From: Nocardioides renjunii | Lineage (GTDB): Bacteria; Actinomycetota; Actinomycetes; Propionibacteriales; Nocardioidaceae | Direction of reading: 5' to 3' | Assembly (NCBI RefSeq): GCF_034661175.1 | Contig: NZ_CP141058.1 | Location: forward strand, 1,302,001-1,366,000 | DNA length: 64,000 bases | In this document: positions 7,279-15,824 of the stretch, in pieces | Numbering within the stretch: the stretch's first letter is position 1 | How the letters are laid out: each line of letters starts with the position of its first letter | Program-made: the position numbers and the translations under genes | Notes under the pieces: model-generated | Seen by the model: the letters and a program-made list of their open reading frames with translations, nothing else | Database searches by the model: none | Told to the model about the DNA's origin: nothing

Positions 7279-8457
7279 ATGTGCGAGTGCTCGGCGGGGC
7301 ACCTGTCGGGCATGACGGGGGCGCTCTCCCACGGTGTGGAGCCACGACAGGACAGGGGTCACGCGCGGGTGCCCGCGTGGGTGCCCGGCGGTGACCTCAC
7401 GGTCGGCGTCGAGGAGGAGCTGATGCTCGTCGACGACTCCGGCGAGCTGCTCGGAGCGGCCGGGCCCGCAGTCGTGGCGACCCTGCAGCGGATCACTCCC
7501 GACGGCGTGGTGACCGGCGAGGTCTACGTCGACCAGGTCGAGCTCAACACGCCGGTGTGCACGGGCGCCGAGGAAGTCGCCGCCTCGTTGCGCACGCTGC
7601 GCGGGTCCGTGTCCGCGCGGGGCGTCCGGGCGCTGGCGGCGGGCGTGCACCCGACGGCGCCGCTGGGCGGCGCGGTCCTCGCCTCGTCCCCGCGCTACGA
7701 CCGCATCCGCGAGGAGTACGCCGGCCTCCTCCGCACGCCCACGGCGGCGCTGCAGGTCCACGTCGGCTTCCCGGACGAGCAGGCGGCGATGCGGGCCTAC
7801 CGCGGCCTGCGCCACGCCGTGCCGCTCCTGCGCGCCCTCGCGGCCGGGTCGCCCTATTGGCACGGCGTGGACTCCGGCCTCGCCTCGACGAGGTCGGCCA
7901 TCCTCCGGTCCTATCCCCGTACGACCGTCCCGCCCCTGCTGCGCTCCTGGGAGCAGTACGTCACCCGGACGGAGGCGGTGCTCGACGCCGCCGAGGCCAC
8001 CGACCACACCTATGTCTGGTGGGACCTGAGGCCGAGGCCCCGGCTCGGGACCCTCGAGGTGCGGATGATGGACGCGGTGCCGTCCCTTGCGCTGGTGGCC
8101 GGACTGACCGCGCTGGTGCAGGGGATCGCCCGCTGCGCCCTCGAGTCGCCGGCTCTCGCGGACCTGCCCGACGACGTGCTCGCGGTGAACGACCACCGGG
8201 TCGCCCGCCACGGCCTCGAGACCACGGTCGTCGACCTCGACCGGACGCACCGGCCGCTGCGCGAGGTCGCCCGACGGACCCTGGCCGACGCGCGGGTGGC
8301 GCTGGCCGTGGACGGGCTCGAGGGCCCGCTCGAGGCGGTCGAGGCGATGCTCGCCGGCCCGGCCGAGCCCGAGCGGCAACGTGGCCTCGTGGCGAGCGGC
8401 GGCATGCCGGCGCTGCTCGACGACCTGGTGGCCCGCACCGGCGACCTGGACGGCTGA
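7279..8457 (+). CDS. Glutamate-cysteine ligase 2-type carboxylate-amine ligase (YbdK family)
   Basis: A 392-residue member of the GCS2/YbdK family. The signature GVEEELMLVDDSGELL comes at the N terminus after a short leader, followed by GEVYVDQVELNTPVC, LQVHVGFPDEQAAMRAY, and the late LGTLEVRMMDAVPS that contributes to the nucleotide site. Enzymes of this family make an amide bond between a carboxylate and an amine with ATP; actinobacteria do not generally make glutathione, so the true product is unknown. A second start 33 bases downstream is equally possible. It is followed 4 bases later by an amidohydrolase, which suggests a joint pathway. Confidence 0.85.
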   Translation: MCECSAGHLSGMTGALSHGVEPRQDRGHARVPAWVPGGDLTVGVEEELMLVDDSGELLGAAGPAVVATLQRITPDGVVTGEVYVDQVELNTPVCTGAEEVAASLRTLRGSVSARGVRALAAGVHPTAPLGGAVLASSPRYDRIREEYAGLLRTPTAALQVHVGFPDEQAAMRAYRGLRHAVPLLRALAAGSPYWHGVDSGLASTRSAILRSYPRTTVPPLLRSWEQYVTRTEAVLDAAEATDHTYVWWDLRPRPRLGTLEVRMMDAVPSLALVAGLTALVQGIARCALESPALADLPDDVLAVNDHRVARHGLETTVVDLDRTHRPLREVARRTLADARVALAVDGLEGPLEAVEAMLAGPAEPERQRGLVASGGMPALLDDLVARTGDLDG

Positions 8458-8461
8458 GCGC

Positions 8462-9565
8462 GTGTACGCCGACCACCTGGTGCAGCCGTGGTACGACCGC
8501 GTGCTCGAGGAGCTGCCCGAGGGACCGGTGCTGGACGTGCACACGCACATCGGTGACCGGGACTCGGTCTCCGCGACGGTCGAGGAGCTCCTGACCGCGG
8601 TGGACGCGGCCCGTGCCCGCGCCCTCGTGTTCCCGCTCTCGGAGCCCGACGGCTACCGCGCCGCCAACGCCGCCTGCCTCGACGCCGCGCTGCGCAGCGA
8701 CGGCCGGCTCACGGCGCTGGCCCGGGTGGTTCCCGACGAGGTGGACGGGCTCGAGGCCCTGCTGGACGCCGGCGCACGCGGCATCAAGCTGCACCTGTCC
8801 AGCGACGAGCTCGACCTGGCCGACCCGCTGCTCGAGCCGGTCTTCGCGATCGCGGACGAGCGACGGCTCCCCGTGGTGGTGCACGCCGGTCCCGAGGTGG
8901 ACTCGGTGCGGGAGACCGTCCTGGAGACCTGCACGCGGCGCCCGGGCCTGCGGATGGTGCTGGCCCACTGCGCGATGTCGGACCTCGGCCGCCTGCACCG
9001 GCACGTGGGCGACGTGCCCAACCTCTTCTTCGACACGTCCTGGTGGACCCCGGCGCACCTCATGGCGCTCTTCCGGCTGGTGCCGCCCGGCCGCGTGCTG
9101 GCCGCCAGCGACCTGCCCTACAGCACCCCGGTGTCGTGGCTGATGGCGACGGCGCGCTGCGCGTGGCAGGCGGGGCTGGACCGTGACCAGGTCGCGTCGG
9201 TGCTCGGCGGCCAGGCGACCCGGCTGCTCGAGGGGCGGGAGCCGCTCGACCTGGGTGGGCCACCCGAGCGGGAGGCCCGGGCGGTGGGGCCGTTCCTCGA
9301 GGTCGCCTCGACCAACCTGCTGGCCGCGCTGGAGGCGATGCAGCGGGGCCTCCACCCCGAGGTGCCGCTCACCGTGGCCCGGCACGCGTGCGACGTACCG
9401 TCGGACGACCCGGACGCACCGGTTCTCGCCTCCGTGCTCCGTCTGCTCGACCTCTACGAGGAGCACCGCGAGCGACTGCAGCGTCGCAACGGGTTCACTC
9501 CCGGGTGGGACCTGCTGTCGGCGGCGTCTGTGGTGGCGCGGACGCCGGCGGCGCCCCTGCCCTGA
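8462..9565 (+). CDS. Amidohydrolase family protein (Amidohydro_2)
   Basis: A 367-residue TIM-barrel hydrolase starting at GTG, 4 bases after the preceding stop. Metal motifs are visible: LDVHTHIGD (strand 1 HxH), KLHLS in the middle, VVVHAGPEV, MVLAHCAMSD, and ASDLPYSTP (late Asp). These are the usual ligand positions of PF04909 amidohydrolases/decarboxylases. The C-terminal 90 residues (AREVEVASTNLLAALEA region) form a helical extension. It is probably co-expressed with the carboxylate-amine ligase and may hydrolyse a related amide; the substrate is not deducible. Confidence 0.82.
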   Translation: MYADHLVQPWYDRVLEELPEGPVLDVHTHIGDRDSVSATVEELLTAVDAARARALVFPLSEPDGYRAANAACLDAALRSDGRLTALARVVPDEVDGLEALLDAGARGIKLHLSSDELDLADPLLEPVFAIADERRLPVVVHAGPEVDSVRETVLETCTRRPGLRMVLAHCAMSDLGRLHRHVGDVPNLFFDTSWWTPAHLMALFRLVPPGRVLAASDLPYSTPVSWLMATARCAWQAGLDRDQVASVLGGQATRLLEGREPLDLGGPPEREARAVGPFLEVASTNLLAALEAMQRGLHPEVPLTVARHACDVPSDDPDAPVLASVLRLLDLYEEHRERLQRRNGFTPGWDLLSAASVVARTPAAPLP

Positions 9566-9704
9566 TCCGGTCTCCCGGCTCCCGCAGCAGCCACCAGGCC
9601 GCGAGCCAGGCCGCTGCACCCGCGACGACCTCCAGGTGCAGCTCGGTGAGCGCGAGCGCGACCAGGGTCGTCACCGCCGCCGAGCCGAGCGCCTCTCCGG
9701 GCAT
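9495..9704 (-). CDS. Possible small membrane protein downstream of the FAD/TPR gene
   Basis: A 69-residue frame beginning 7 bases after the stop of the large FAD/TPR gene. Residues about 8-40 (VTTLVALALTELHLEVVAG, AAWLAAWWLL) are hydrophobic, and the tail is Pro/Ala-rich. The last 71 bases are antisense to the end of the amidohydrolase gene. No ribosome binding site stands out. It could be real and translationally coupled, or chance. Confidence 0.35.
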   Translation of the reverse strand: MPGEALGSAAVTTLVALALTELHLEVVAGAAAWLAAWWLLREPGDRIRAGAPPASAPPQTPPTAGPTRE

Positions 9705-9711
9705 GCCGGTC

Positions 9712-12405
9712 TCAGCGTCCGCTCGGTGCGTCGGCCGACGCCGTGCTGCCGGCGGCGTCGCTGGCAGCGCCGGTCACCGCGGCGCGGCGGCGAGCGTCGA
9801 GGGCGGAGGAGCGGCGCGAGAGCCGGTGGTCGAGCAGCGCGGCCGCGTCGGCGTTGCGACCGGCCATCGCCAGCACGTGCACCAGCGTGTCCTCGACGAC
9901 CTCGCGCTGCGCCTTGCTCCCGCCCAGCGGGTCCATCGTGGTCACCACATCGGCGAGCGTCGCCGCAGCGGCGTCCCAGCGCTCCTCGACGACCGACACG
10001 AGGCCGGTGCACAGCGGGGCGACGACGTCGCGGAAGACGCGGTCCTCGTGCTGGGCGGCCTGTGCGGACAGCCGGGTCAGGGCGGCTGCGTCGCCGTCGG
10101 CCGCCAGCAGCACGGCGCCGTGCATCGCGGCGAACGGCGTCGGGGGAGTGCGCAGCCACTCGGCCGGCGCCTTGGCCCGGACCTCGCGCACCGGCAGGTC
10201 GTCGGTCCAGGCGCCGGTCACCCGGCCGCGCCACAGGAGCGAGCCGCTGTCGACGACGACACGGCTGCCGCTGACCACCGCGGGGTCGAGCTCGCGGCGG
10301 AACCGGCGTCGCACCGCCTCGACGTCGTCCTGCATGAGCTCGTGGAGCGCGGCGTGCCAGGAGAAGTGCGAGCGGTGGTTGGCCTCCGGCCCGCGGGTGC
10401 GGATCCACTCGTCGAGCCAGGCCAGTCCGGCGGCGTGGTCGCCCGTCTCGTAGAAGACGTGGGCCCGGGCGTGGACGGCGTGCCCGGAGGCGGGCTCCAC
10501 CGAGAGGGCGTAGGACGACAGGTCCTCGGCCTCGGCCCAGCGCTCCTGGTCCTGGCGGACGAAGGCGAGCTGGCCGGCGTACCACCAGTCGTCGCCGTAG
10601 GAGCGGCCCAGCGACTCCACGAGCTCCGCGGTCTGGGTGCCGCTGGTAAGGCCGCCGAAGGCGACGGTCGGCACCGCCACGCTGACGGCGAGGGCGTCGC
10701 GCGGGAAGAGCCGGACGTGGCGCAGGAGGGCCGCGGCGCCGGTGGCCTCGTCGGTGCGGAGCCGGGTGGTGACGGCGTCGAGGAAGCTGCTCTCGCGGTC
10801 GTCGAGGTGGCGCTCGGCCGCGGCGCGGTGCGCGGCGCGGAGCGAGGCCTGCCAGTGCGTGGTGGCGCCCCACTCGTGGCCGAGCAGCGCCAGCGCGGCG
10901 TGCGCCTGCACGAACCCCTCGTCGGCGGCGACGGCCTGCGCCAACCCCTCCTCGACGCCGCCCTGGAGCCGCAGCAGGCGGCCGAGCGCCGCGTTGTAGC
11001 GGGCGGCCGCGCGGCGGTTGGTCGAGAGCGTGAGGCCGTAGGGGTCGACCGGGCGGCGCCGCGACTCGCCGTGCAGCGAGCGACCGACGACGCGCGCGAC
11101 GTCGTAGGCCTGCTCGCGGATCTCGGGCATCGCGGTCGACTCCCAGAGGTTGCCCCGGCGCAGCGAGCCGACGGCCAGGAACGGCCGGGTCTCGGGCAGG
11201 GTGCCGACGATGCGGCCGTCGTCGGCGGTGTCGATGCCCAGGCCGGCCGGGCCGGGACGGACCAGGCCGCTGTGCGCGAGTCGGGCGAGGAGCGGGTCGG
11301 CGGCGATCGAGCCGACCGGGCCGGTGCAGTTGACGACCGCTGCGACGCTGAGCTCGGTGCCGTCGTCGAGCGTCACGTGGAGGGCGTCGTCGTCGGCGCG
11401 CACGGCCGCGATCGTCCCGCGGTGCCGCACCAGCCGACCCCCGGCCGCGACCGCGTCCAGGCGGCGGGCGGTGGCGGGCGCCATCCGGTGGCGGTGCACG
11501 TCCCAGGTGCGGGCGTCCTCGGCGATGAACCGGCGCTTGTCGGCCTCCGACAGCCCGCGCCACAGCTGGGCGGTGACGGGTCGCAGGCCGTCGACGGCCG
11601 CGCGCCAGTCGCCGGTGCTCTCCACGGTGCTCGCGACGTGCGCCGCCAGCGTGGAGCGGAGCGCGTCGAGGCCCTGGGTGCGGGTGATGCCCGGCGGCGG
11701 CGGGACCGGGGGAGTGGTGGGCAGCACGTGCGGGTGCGGCACCGCGTCGGAGCGGGACACGACGTGGAGCGTGCGGCCGGGCCGGTCGGCGCTGATCGCG
11801 AGGTCGACCATCGTCAGCCCCGAGCCGAGCAGCAGGACGTCGCCCTCCTCGGGGATCGGCTGCGTCCACGGGTCGGCGACGAGCCGTGGGTCGACCGCCA
11901 GCTCCGGCGGCGCCCAGCCGGTGCCGGGGCGGCTGCTGGTCGCCAGCACCACCGCGCGCGCCTCGAGGCGCTCGCCGTCGGAGAGCTCGACGACGAAGCC
12001 GGTGCCGGACCCCTCGACGTCGACGACCTCGGCGCGACGGCGTACGAGGCGGGCGTTGCCGGGGAACTCCGCGGCGGTGGTCAGCAGGCTCTCGACGTAG
12101 CGGCCGAACACGGCGCGCGGCGCGAACTCGTGCGGCTGGAAGTCCGGGTCGTGGTGGTTGCGCAGCCAGCGCAGGAAGTGCTCCGGGTCGCGGGGGAACG
12201 CGCTCATGCCGGAGGCCGGGACGTTGAGCAGGTGGCGGTCGTCGGTGGTGGAGTAGGCCTGCCCGCGCCCGGTCGTCGCGACCGGGTCGACCAGCTCGAC
12301 GCGGAACCGCGAGGACAGCGCCGTGACGAGGTGGGTGGCGACCAGCGTCCCGCCGGCGCCCGCACCGACCACCACGACTCGACAGTCGCCCTCGTTCGAC
12401 CCCAT
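9712..12405 (-). CDS. Fusion of an FAD/NAD(P)-binding oxidoreductase with a TPR (TTC38-like) protein
   Basis: An 897-residue protein with two recognisable halves. The N-terminal half starts with a Rossmann motif, VVVVGAGAGGTLVATHL, followed by GRGQAYSTTDDRHLLNVPA, a second dinucleotide motif LLLGSGLTMVDLA, and the closing VNCTGPVGSI, all typical of the FAD-NAD(P)-binding family (PF13454). From about residue 480 (DPYGLTLSTNRRAAARYNAA) the sequence changes to a TTC38-like TPR protein, with the D-x-G-N/L-x-x-S-T signature, AALALLGHEWG and HVFYETGDHAAGLAWLDEW, and runs to the end without an FAD motif. The start has AAAGGAG upstream. I see no frameshift between the halves. Such proteins are normally separate. 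Confidence 0.8.
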   Translation of the reverse strand: MGSNEGDCRVVVVGAGAGGTLVATHLVTALSSRFRVELVDPVATTGRGQAYSTTDDRHLLNVPASGMSAFPRDPEHFLRWLRNHHDPDFQPHEFAPRAVFGRYVESLLTTAAEFPGNARLVRRRAEVVDVEGSGTGFVVELSDGERLEARAVVLATSSRPGTGWAPPELAVDPRLVADPWTQPIPEEGDVLLLGSGLTMVDLAISADRPGRTLHVVSRSDAVPHPHVLPTTPPVPPPPGITRTQGLDALRSTLAAHVASTVESTGDWRAAVDGLRPVTAQLWRGLSEADKRRFIAEDARTWDVHRHRMAPATARRLDAVAAGGRLVRHRGTIAAVRADDDALHVTLDDGTELSVAAVVNCTGPVGSIAADPLLARLAHSGLVRPGPAGLGIDTADDGRIVGTLPETRPFLAVGSLRRGNLWESTAMPEIREQAYDVARVVGRSLHGESRRRPVDPYGLTLSTNRRAAARYNAALGRLLRLQGGVEEGLAQAVAADEGFVQAHAALALLGHEWGATTHWQASLRAAHRAAAERHLDDRESSFLDAVTTRLRTDEATGAAALLRHVRLFPRDALAVSVAVPTVAFGGLTSGTQTAELVESLGRSYGDDWWYAGQLAFVRQDQERWAEAEDLSSYALSVEPASGHAVHARAHVFYETGDHAAGLAWLDEWIRTRGPEANHRSHFSWHAALHELMQDDVEAVRRRFRRELDPAVVSGSRVVVDSGSLLWRGRVTGAWTDDLPVREVRAKAPAEWLRTPPTPFAAMHGAVLLAADGDAAALTRLSAQAAQHEDRVFRDVVAPLCTGLVSVVEERWDAAAATLADVVTTMDPLGGSKAQREVVEDTLVHVLAMAGRNADAAALLDHRLSRRSSALDARRRAAVTGAASDAAGSTASADAPSGR

Positions 12406-12422
12406 GGCGCGCTCCTTTGTCC

Positions 12423-12438
12423 AGTGAATTGGTTGACT
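12423..12438 (-). promoter_or_regulatory. Imperfect palindrome upstream of the FAD/TPR gene
   Basis: AGTGAATTGGTTGACT is an AGTNAA-N4-TTNACT inverted repeat, 17 bases before the start codon of the FAD/TPR gene. AT-rich dyads of this kind are typical MarR/TetR operators in otherwise GC-rich DNA. No regulator gene is adjacent, so the cognate protein is unknown. Confidence 0.45.
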
Positions 12439-12497
12439 AAAGGTAGCAAGGAGGTGCGGGCCGAGGCGACTCGGGGCGCACGACGGCGGGTCGCGGC

Positions 12498-13100
12498 TCA
12501 GGCGGTGCGCCGCATCACCACCCGGGGGAAGCCGGCCGACGTGGCCCCGGTCGGCGCGGCGAGCCTGAATCCGGCGTCCTCGAACAGCTTGCGCGTGCCG
12601 ACGTAGGCCATCGTGAGGTCGACCCTGGCGCCCTGGTTGTCGACGGGGTAGCCCTCCACCACGGGCGCGCCCTGCTGCCGGGCGTAGGCGACCGCACCCT
12701 CGAGCAGGACGTGGGAGATCCCGCGCCCGCGGTGCCCGGGGCGGACCCGGATGCACCACACCGACCAGGCGTCCTGGTCGTCGACGTGCGGGATCTTCGT
12801 GGACCGGGCGAAGGGCAGCTCGCTGCGCGGCGCGACGGCCGCCCAGCCCACCACCTCGTCGCCGTCGTAGGCGAGCACGCCCGGCTTGGTGCGCCGGCGG
12901 GTCAGCGCCTCGACGTAGGCCCCGCGCGCCGGTCCGGCCAGCTCACGGTTGTCCTTAGCGGGGATGCGGTGGCTCAGGCACCAGCAGACGCTGGACGTGG
13001 GGTTCTTCGGGCCGACCATGGTGCGGACGTCGTCGAACCTCGCGTGCGTCGCGGGGTGGACGGTGAACCCGTCGGTGCGCAGCAGCGGCGTCGCGGCCAT
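12498..13100 (-). CDS. GNAT family N-acetyltransferase
   Basis: A 200-residue acetyltransferase. The acetyl-CoA pyrophosphate loop is WCIRVRPGHRGRGISHVLL (the R/Q-x-x-G-x-G/A motif, residues about 112-130), followed by EGAVAYARQQGAPVVEGYP, the usual helix and strand of motif A/B. An N-terminal section, VCWCLSHRIPAKDNR, is typical of a small actinobacterial GNAT subgroup. The substrate is not known. It stands alone on the minus strand, with the palindromic repeat array just upstream of its start. Confidence 0.85.
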   Translation of the reverse strand: MAATPLLRTDGFTVHPATHARFDDVRTMVGPKNPTSSVCWCLSHRIPAKDNRELAGPARGAYVEALTRRRTKPGVLAYDGDEVVGWAAVAPRSELPFARSTKIPHVDDQDAWSVWCIRVRPGHRGRGISHVLLEGAVAYARQQGAPVVEGYPVDNQGARVDLTMAYVGTRKLFEDAGFRLAAPTGATSAGFPRVVMRRTA

Positions 13101-13155
13101 GGGGCCACGCTAGCGGCGGGTGGCGGCGTCGGTCATCGGGTCGCCGGTCGCCCTG

Positions 13156-13324
13156 GGACACGTGTCCGAGATGTTGCCCCGGCACGGGCGCTCCGAGGGC
13201 TGTGCCCGGACACGTGTCCGAGATGTCGCCCCGCACCGGGCGCTCCGGGGCCGTTGCCCGGACACGTGTCCGAGCTGTCGCCCCCCACCCGGCACCCCGA
13301 GGGCCGTTCCTCGGACACGTGTCA
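13156..13324. repeat. Tandem array of 52-bp repeats, each headed by the palindrome GGACACGTGTCC
   Basis: Four copies of the perfect 12-bp palindrome GGACACGTGTCC begin at 13156, 13208, 13260 and 13313 (the last ends in A instead of C). Spacing is 52, 52 and 53 bases. The DNA between copies is also repeated: each unit continues GAG(A/C)TGT(C/T)GCCCC, then a GC-rich C-G-G-G-C-G-C-T-C-C-type stretch. The array fills the gap between the divergent ends of the acetyltransferase start and the ACC-deaminase stop. It is too short and too long-unit for CRISPR. Either a REP-like element or a multi-site protein binding region is possible. Confidence 0.85.
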
Positions 13325-13336
13325 ACAGGCTCGGCG

Positions 13337-14377
13337 TCAGCCCTGCGCCGGCCAGAGCGAGTGGTAGGCGTTGATCGCCGGCTGCCCGCCGAGGTGGGCG
13401 TAGAGCACGTGCGAGTCGCGGGGGATCTCCCCGCCGGCGACGAGGTCGATCAGGCCGGCGAGCGACTTCCCCTCGTAGACCGGGTCGGTGATCATCGCCT
13501 CCAGCTGCGCGCCGAGCGCCATCGCCTCCATGGTCGAGTCGACCGGTAGGCCGTAGAGCTCGCCCGCCCAGCCCTCGAGGACCGTGATCTCGTCGTCGCG
13601 CAGGTCGCGGCCGAGCTCGATCAGCTCGGCGGTGCTGCGGGCGATGCGGGCGACCTGGTCGCGGGTCTTGTCGAGGGTGGCGCTGGCGTCGATGCCGACC
13701 ACCCGACGGCGTACGCCGGTGAGGTCCTCGAGTGCCGCGAAGCCGGCGATCATGCCGGCGTGCGTCGAGCCGGTGACGGTGCAGACGACGATCGTGTCGA
13801 AGGTGACGCCGAGCGACTTCTCCTGCTCGGCCACCTCGAAGGCCCAGCTGGCGAAGCCGAGACCGCCGAGGCGGTGCTCGCTGGCGCCGGCCGGGATGGC
13901 GTACGGCGTGCCGCCGGCCTCCTCGACCTCGCGGATCGCGTCCTTCCACGAGTCGCGGATGCCGATGTCGAAGCCGTGCGGGTCGAGGCGGGAGTCGGCG
14001 CCCATCATCCGGCTCAGCAGGATGTTGCCGACCTGGGTGTTGGTCGGGTCGTCCCACGGCACCCACTTCTCCTGGACGAGGCGGCACTTGAGACCGAGGT
14101 GAGCCGCGACGGCGGCTACCTGGCGGGTGTGGTTGGACTGGAAGCCGCCGATGGACACGAGCGTGTCGGCACCGCTGGCGAGGACGTCGGGGACGATGTA
14201 CTCCAGCTTGCGGATCTTGTTGCCGCCGTAGGCCAGCCCGCTGTTGACGTCCTCCCGCTTGGCCCACACCTGCGCACCGCCGCCCCGCGCCGCGAGGTGG
14301 TTGCTGAGCCGCTCGAGGTGGTGGACGGGGGAGGGGCCGAAGGTCAGCGGGTGGCGGGGGAACTGGTCGAGGATCAC
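13337..14377 (-). CDS. acdS: 1-aminocyclopropane-1-carboxylate deaminase / D-cysteine desulfhydrase-like PLP enzyme
   Basis: A 346-residue fold-type II PLP enzyme, the usual length for ACC deaminase (about 338). The PLP lysine lies in [16 protein letters not shown] (residue about 50), the substrate-binding loop is [19 protein letters not shown] (about 78), and [11 protein letters not shown] and the C-terminal [16 protein letters not shown] also fit. It would open the cyclopropane ring of ACC to 2-oxobutyrate and ammonia in the cytosol; D-cysteine desulfhydrase is the alternative reading. The GTG start overlaps the stop of the GntR regulator gene (GTGA), so both are one transcript. Confidence 0.85.
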   Translation of the reverse strand: MILDQFPRHPLTFGPSPVHHLERLSNHLAARGGGAQVWAKREDVNSGLAYGGNKIRKLEYIVPDVLASGADTLVSIGGFQSNHTRQVAAVAAHLGLKCRLVQEKWVPWDDPTNTQVGNILLSRMMGADSRLDPHGFDIGIRDSWKDAIREVEEAGGTPYAIPAGASEHRLGGLGFASWAFEVAEQEKSLGVTFDTIVVCTVTGSTHAGMIAGFAALEDLTGVRRRVVGIDASATLDKTRDQVARIARSTAELIELGRDLRDDEITVLEGWAGELYGLPVDSTMEAMALGAQLEAMITDPVYEGKSLAGLIDLVAGGEIPRDSHVLYAHLGGQPAINAYHSLWPAQG

Positions 14378-15069
14378 GGGGTCTCCTGGCTGGGCTGGTC
14401 GGGCACGGGCTGGTCGGGGTCGGGGATGAGCTCGGCGAGGGTGTGCCACGTCCGGAACGAGACCTCGGCCGCGGCGTCTGCGTCGCCGGCCGCGCAGGCC
14501 TCGACGAGCCGGTCGTGCAGTGCCACCGACTCCTCGCCGGCGTGGCTGGCGAAGCGGCGCCGCTCGAGGCGACGCACGACCGGGCCGACCTGGTCGAGGA
14601 CCGTGGCCACCGCGCGGTTGCCGGAGGCGGTGACCGGCACGGCGTGGAAGTCGTCGTCGGCGCGGAGCGCGGCCGCGGTGTCGCTCCCACGGAGCGCCGC
14701 GGCGAAGCGGGCGTTGGCGTCGCGCATGAGCTCGAGGTCCTCGGCCGTCAGGCGCTCGACCGCCTCGGCGACCGCGAGCCGGTGCATCGCCGCGACGACG
14801 GAATGGGCGGCGCGCACCTCGTCGAGGTCGATCCGGGCGACGACGGTCGAGCGTCCGGGCGCGGCCCGCACCAGGCCGGTCTCGCCCAGCCGGAGCAGCG
14901 CCTCGCGGACCGGCGTACGGCTCACGCCGAGCCAGGCGGCGAGCTCGGTGTCACGCACGACCTCGCCGGGGGCGAGCGTGCCGTCCACGATCGCGTCGCG
15001 CACCCGGTCGTGGACGGCGTCGCGCAGCAGGGAGGTCCGGATGGGGGCGGCGGACGGCGGGACCGGCAT
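14374..15069 (-). CDS. GntR family transcriptional regulator (FCD domain)
   Basis: A 231-residue regulator. The N-terminal winged helix (residues about 15-75) shows [22 protein letters not shown] and the recognition helix [19 protein letters not shown]. The C-terminal FCD domain has [17 protein letters not shown] and [20 protein letters not shown], with His/Asp metal positions. It shares its transcript with the ACC-deaminase-like gene, so it likely controls that enzyme in response to a small acid. The ATG begins at the edge of the perfect palindrome TGCAATATATTGCA, giving a nearly leaderless, self-repressing arrangement. Confidence 0.88.
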   Translation of the reverse strand: MPVPPSAAPIRTSLLRDAVHDRVRDAIVDGTLAPGEVVRDTELAAWLGVSRTPVREALLRLGETGLVRAAPGRSTVVARIDLDEVRAAHSVVAAMHRLAVAEAVERLTAEDLELMRDANARFAAALRGSDTAAALRADDDFHAVPVTASGNRAVATVLDQVGPVVRRLERRRFASHAGEESVALHDRLVEACAAGDADAAAEVSFRTWHTLAELIPDPDQPVPDQPSQETP

Positions 15070-15082
15070 GCAATATATTGCA
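15069..15082. promoter_or_regulatory. Perfect 14-bp palindrome TGCAATATATTGCA, likely GntR operator
   Basis: TGCAATATATTGCA is an exact inverted repeat and one of the few AT-rich words in this region. It begins at the first base of the GntR start codon and its TATAT core may also be the -10 region. FCD-type GntR regulators bind sites of about this size. A role in autoregulation, and in control of the divergent gene at 15149, is inferred. Confidence 0.65.
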
Positions 15083-15148
15083 CATCGCGCGGCACGAGGT
15101 GTCAAGGGACACGTGGTGGCGCGGCGGTCCCGTGGGTACCTCTGCAGC

Positions 15149-15820
15149 ATGCCCCTCTACCGCGATGCCTTCCGCGAGCTGGCCGCGCTGCGCTCGGCGC
15201 CCGCCTTCCACCCCGACGGGGTGCTCTACGAGGGCCGGGCCGAGGTGCGCGGACCCGGACCACTGCCCCTCGGCGAGGTCGACTGCCTCGTCCGGCTCTC
15301 CAAGGGGATCGGGACGCCGCGCGGGGTCCCCGACCTCCTCGGCATCGCCGTGCGGCTCCTCCACGAGCCGCCCGTCGACTTCCTGTGCACGACGGGTCCC
15401 GGCAGCACCGGCTGGCGGCGCTTCGTGCTGAGCCCGAGCCGCCGGTGGGCGAGGTCGACCCTCACCTCGCTCATGTACTGGCGCGCCCCCCACGTCGAGC
15501 GCCTCCACGTGCTGGTCGACGTGTCGGACACGCGGCTCGACTCGCCCGACCCGGACGTCCTGATCGGCAGGCTGCCCGTGCGGCTCGGCCTGCGCGTCGT
15601 CGGGCGGGACGGTGACGTCCAGGTCGGCACCATCGAGGTGACCCGCCGCTCGGACCTCGACCGGCCGGCCTTCGACCCGGTCCTCCACCCGCCCGCCGGC
15701 TGGCGGCTCGGCCCGGCGTGGCTGGCGAGCCTGCGGGAGCGGGCGTACGTCGGCAGCCGGGCCGGGCAGGGGATCGACGCGACCACCGGCCGGGACGTCC
15801 GGCTGGAGCAGGCGCGCTGA
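15149..15820 (+). CDS. Hypothetical protein, catalase-fold-like (sometimes annotated phosphodiesterase)
   Basis: A 223-residue soluble protein. The order FHPDGVLYEGRAEVRG, then VRLSKGIGTPRGVPDLLGIAVRL, then DFLCTTG recalls the beta-barrel core of catalase-related proteins (in true catalases: an H-x-x-G start, then V-R-F-S plus a D-x-x-G-x-A-x-K/R-F motif). The heme-ligand part and catalytic His are not evident, so peroxidase activity should not be assumed. A GGGTAC element lies 9 bases before the ATG. It is divergent from the GntR gene and precedes a metal transporter by 4 bases. Function is unknown. Confidence 0.7.
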   Translation: MPLYRDAFRELAALRSAPAFHPDGVLYEGRAEVRGPGPLPLGEVDCLVRLSKGIGTPRGVPDLLGIAVRLLHEPPVDFLCTTGPGSTGWRRFVLSPSRRWARSTLTSLMYWRAPHVERLHVLVDVSDTRLDSPDPDVLIGRLPVRLGLRVVGRDGDVQVGTIEVTRRSDLDRPAFDPVLHPPAGWRLGPAWLASLRERAYVGSRAGQGIDATTGRDVRLEQAR

Positions 15821-15824
15821 CACC

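Noticed and set aside
9388..12606. A 1072-residue open frame on the plus strand opposite the FAD/TPR gene
   Set aside because: It is Arg/Gly/Ala/Val-rich without motifs, and lies antisense to a gene with clear domains. High GC content leaves long open frames in the shadow of real genes.
13156..13324. CRISPR array reading of the palindromic repeats
   Set aside because: The spacer-like parts are themselves repeated, only four copies exist, and no cas gene is near.
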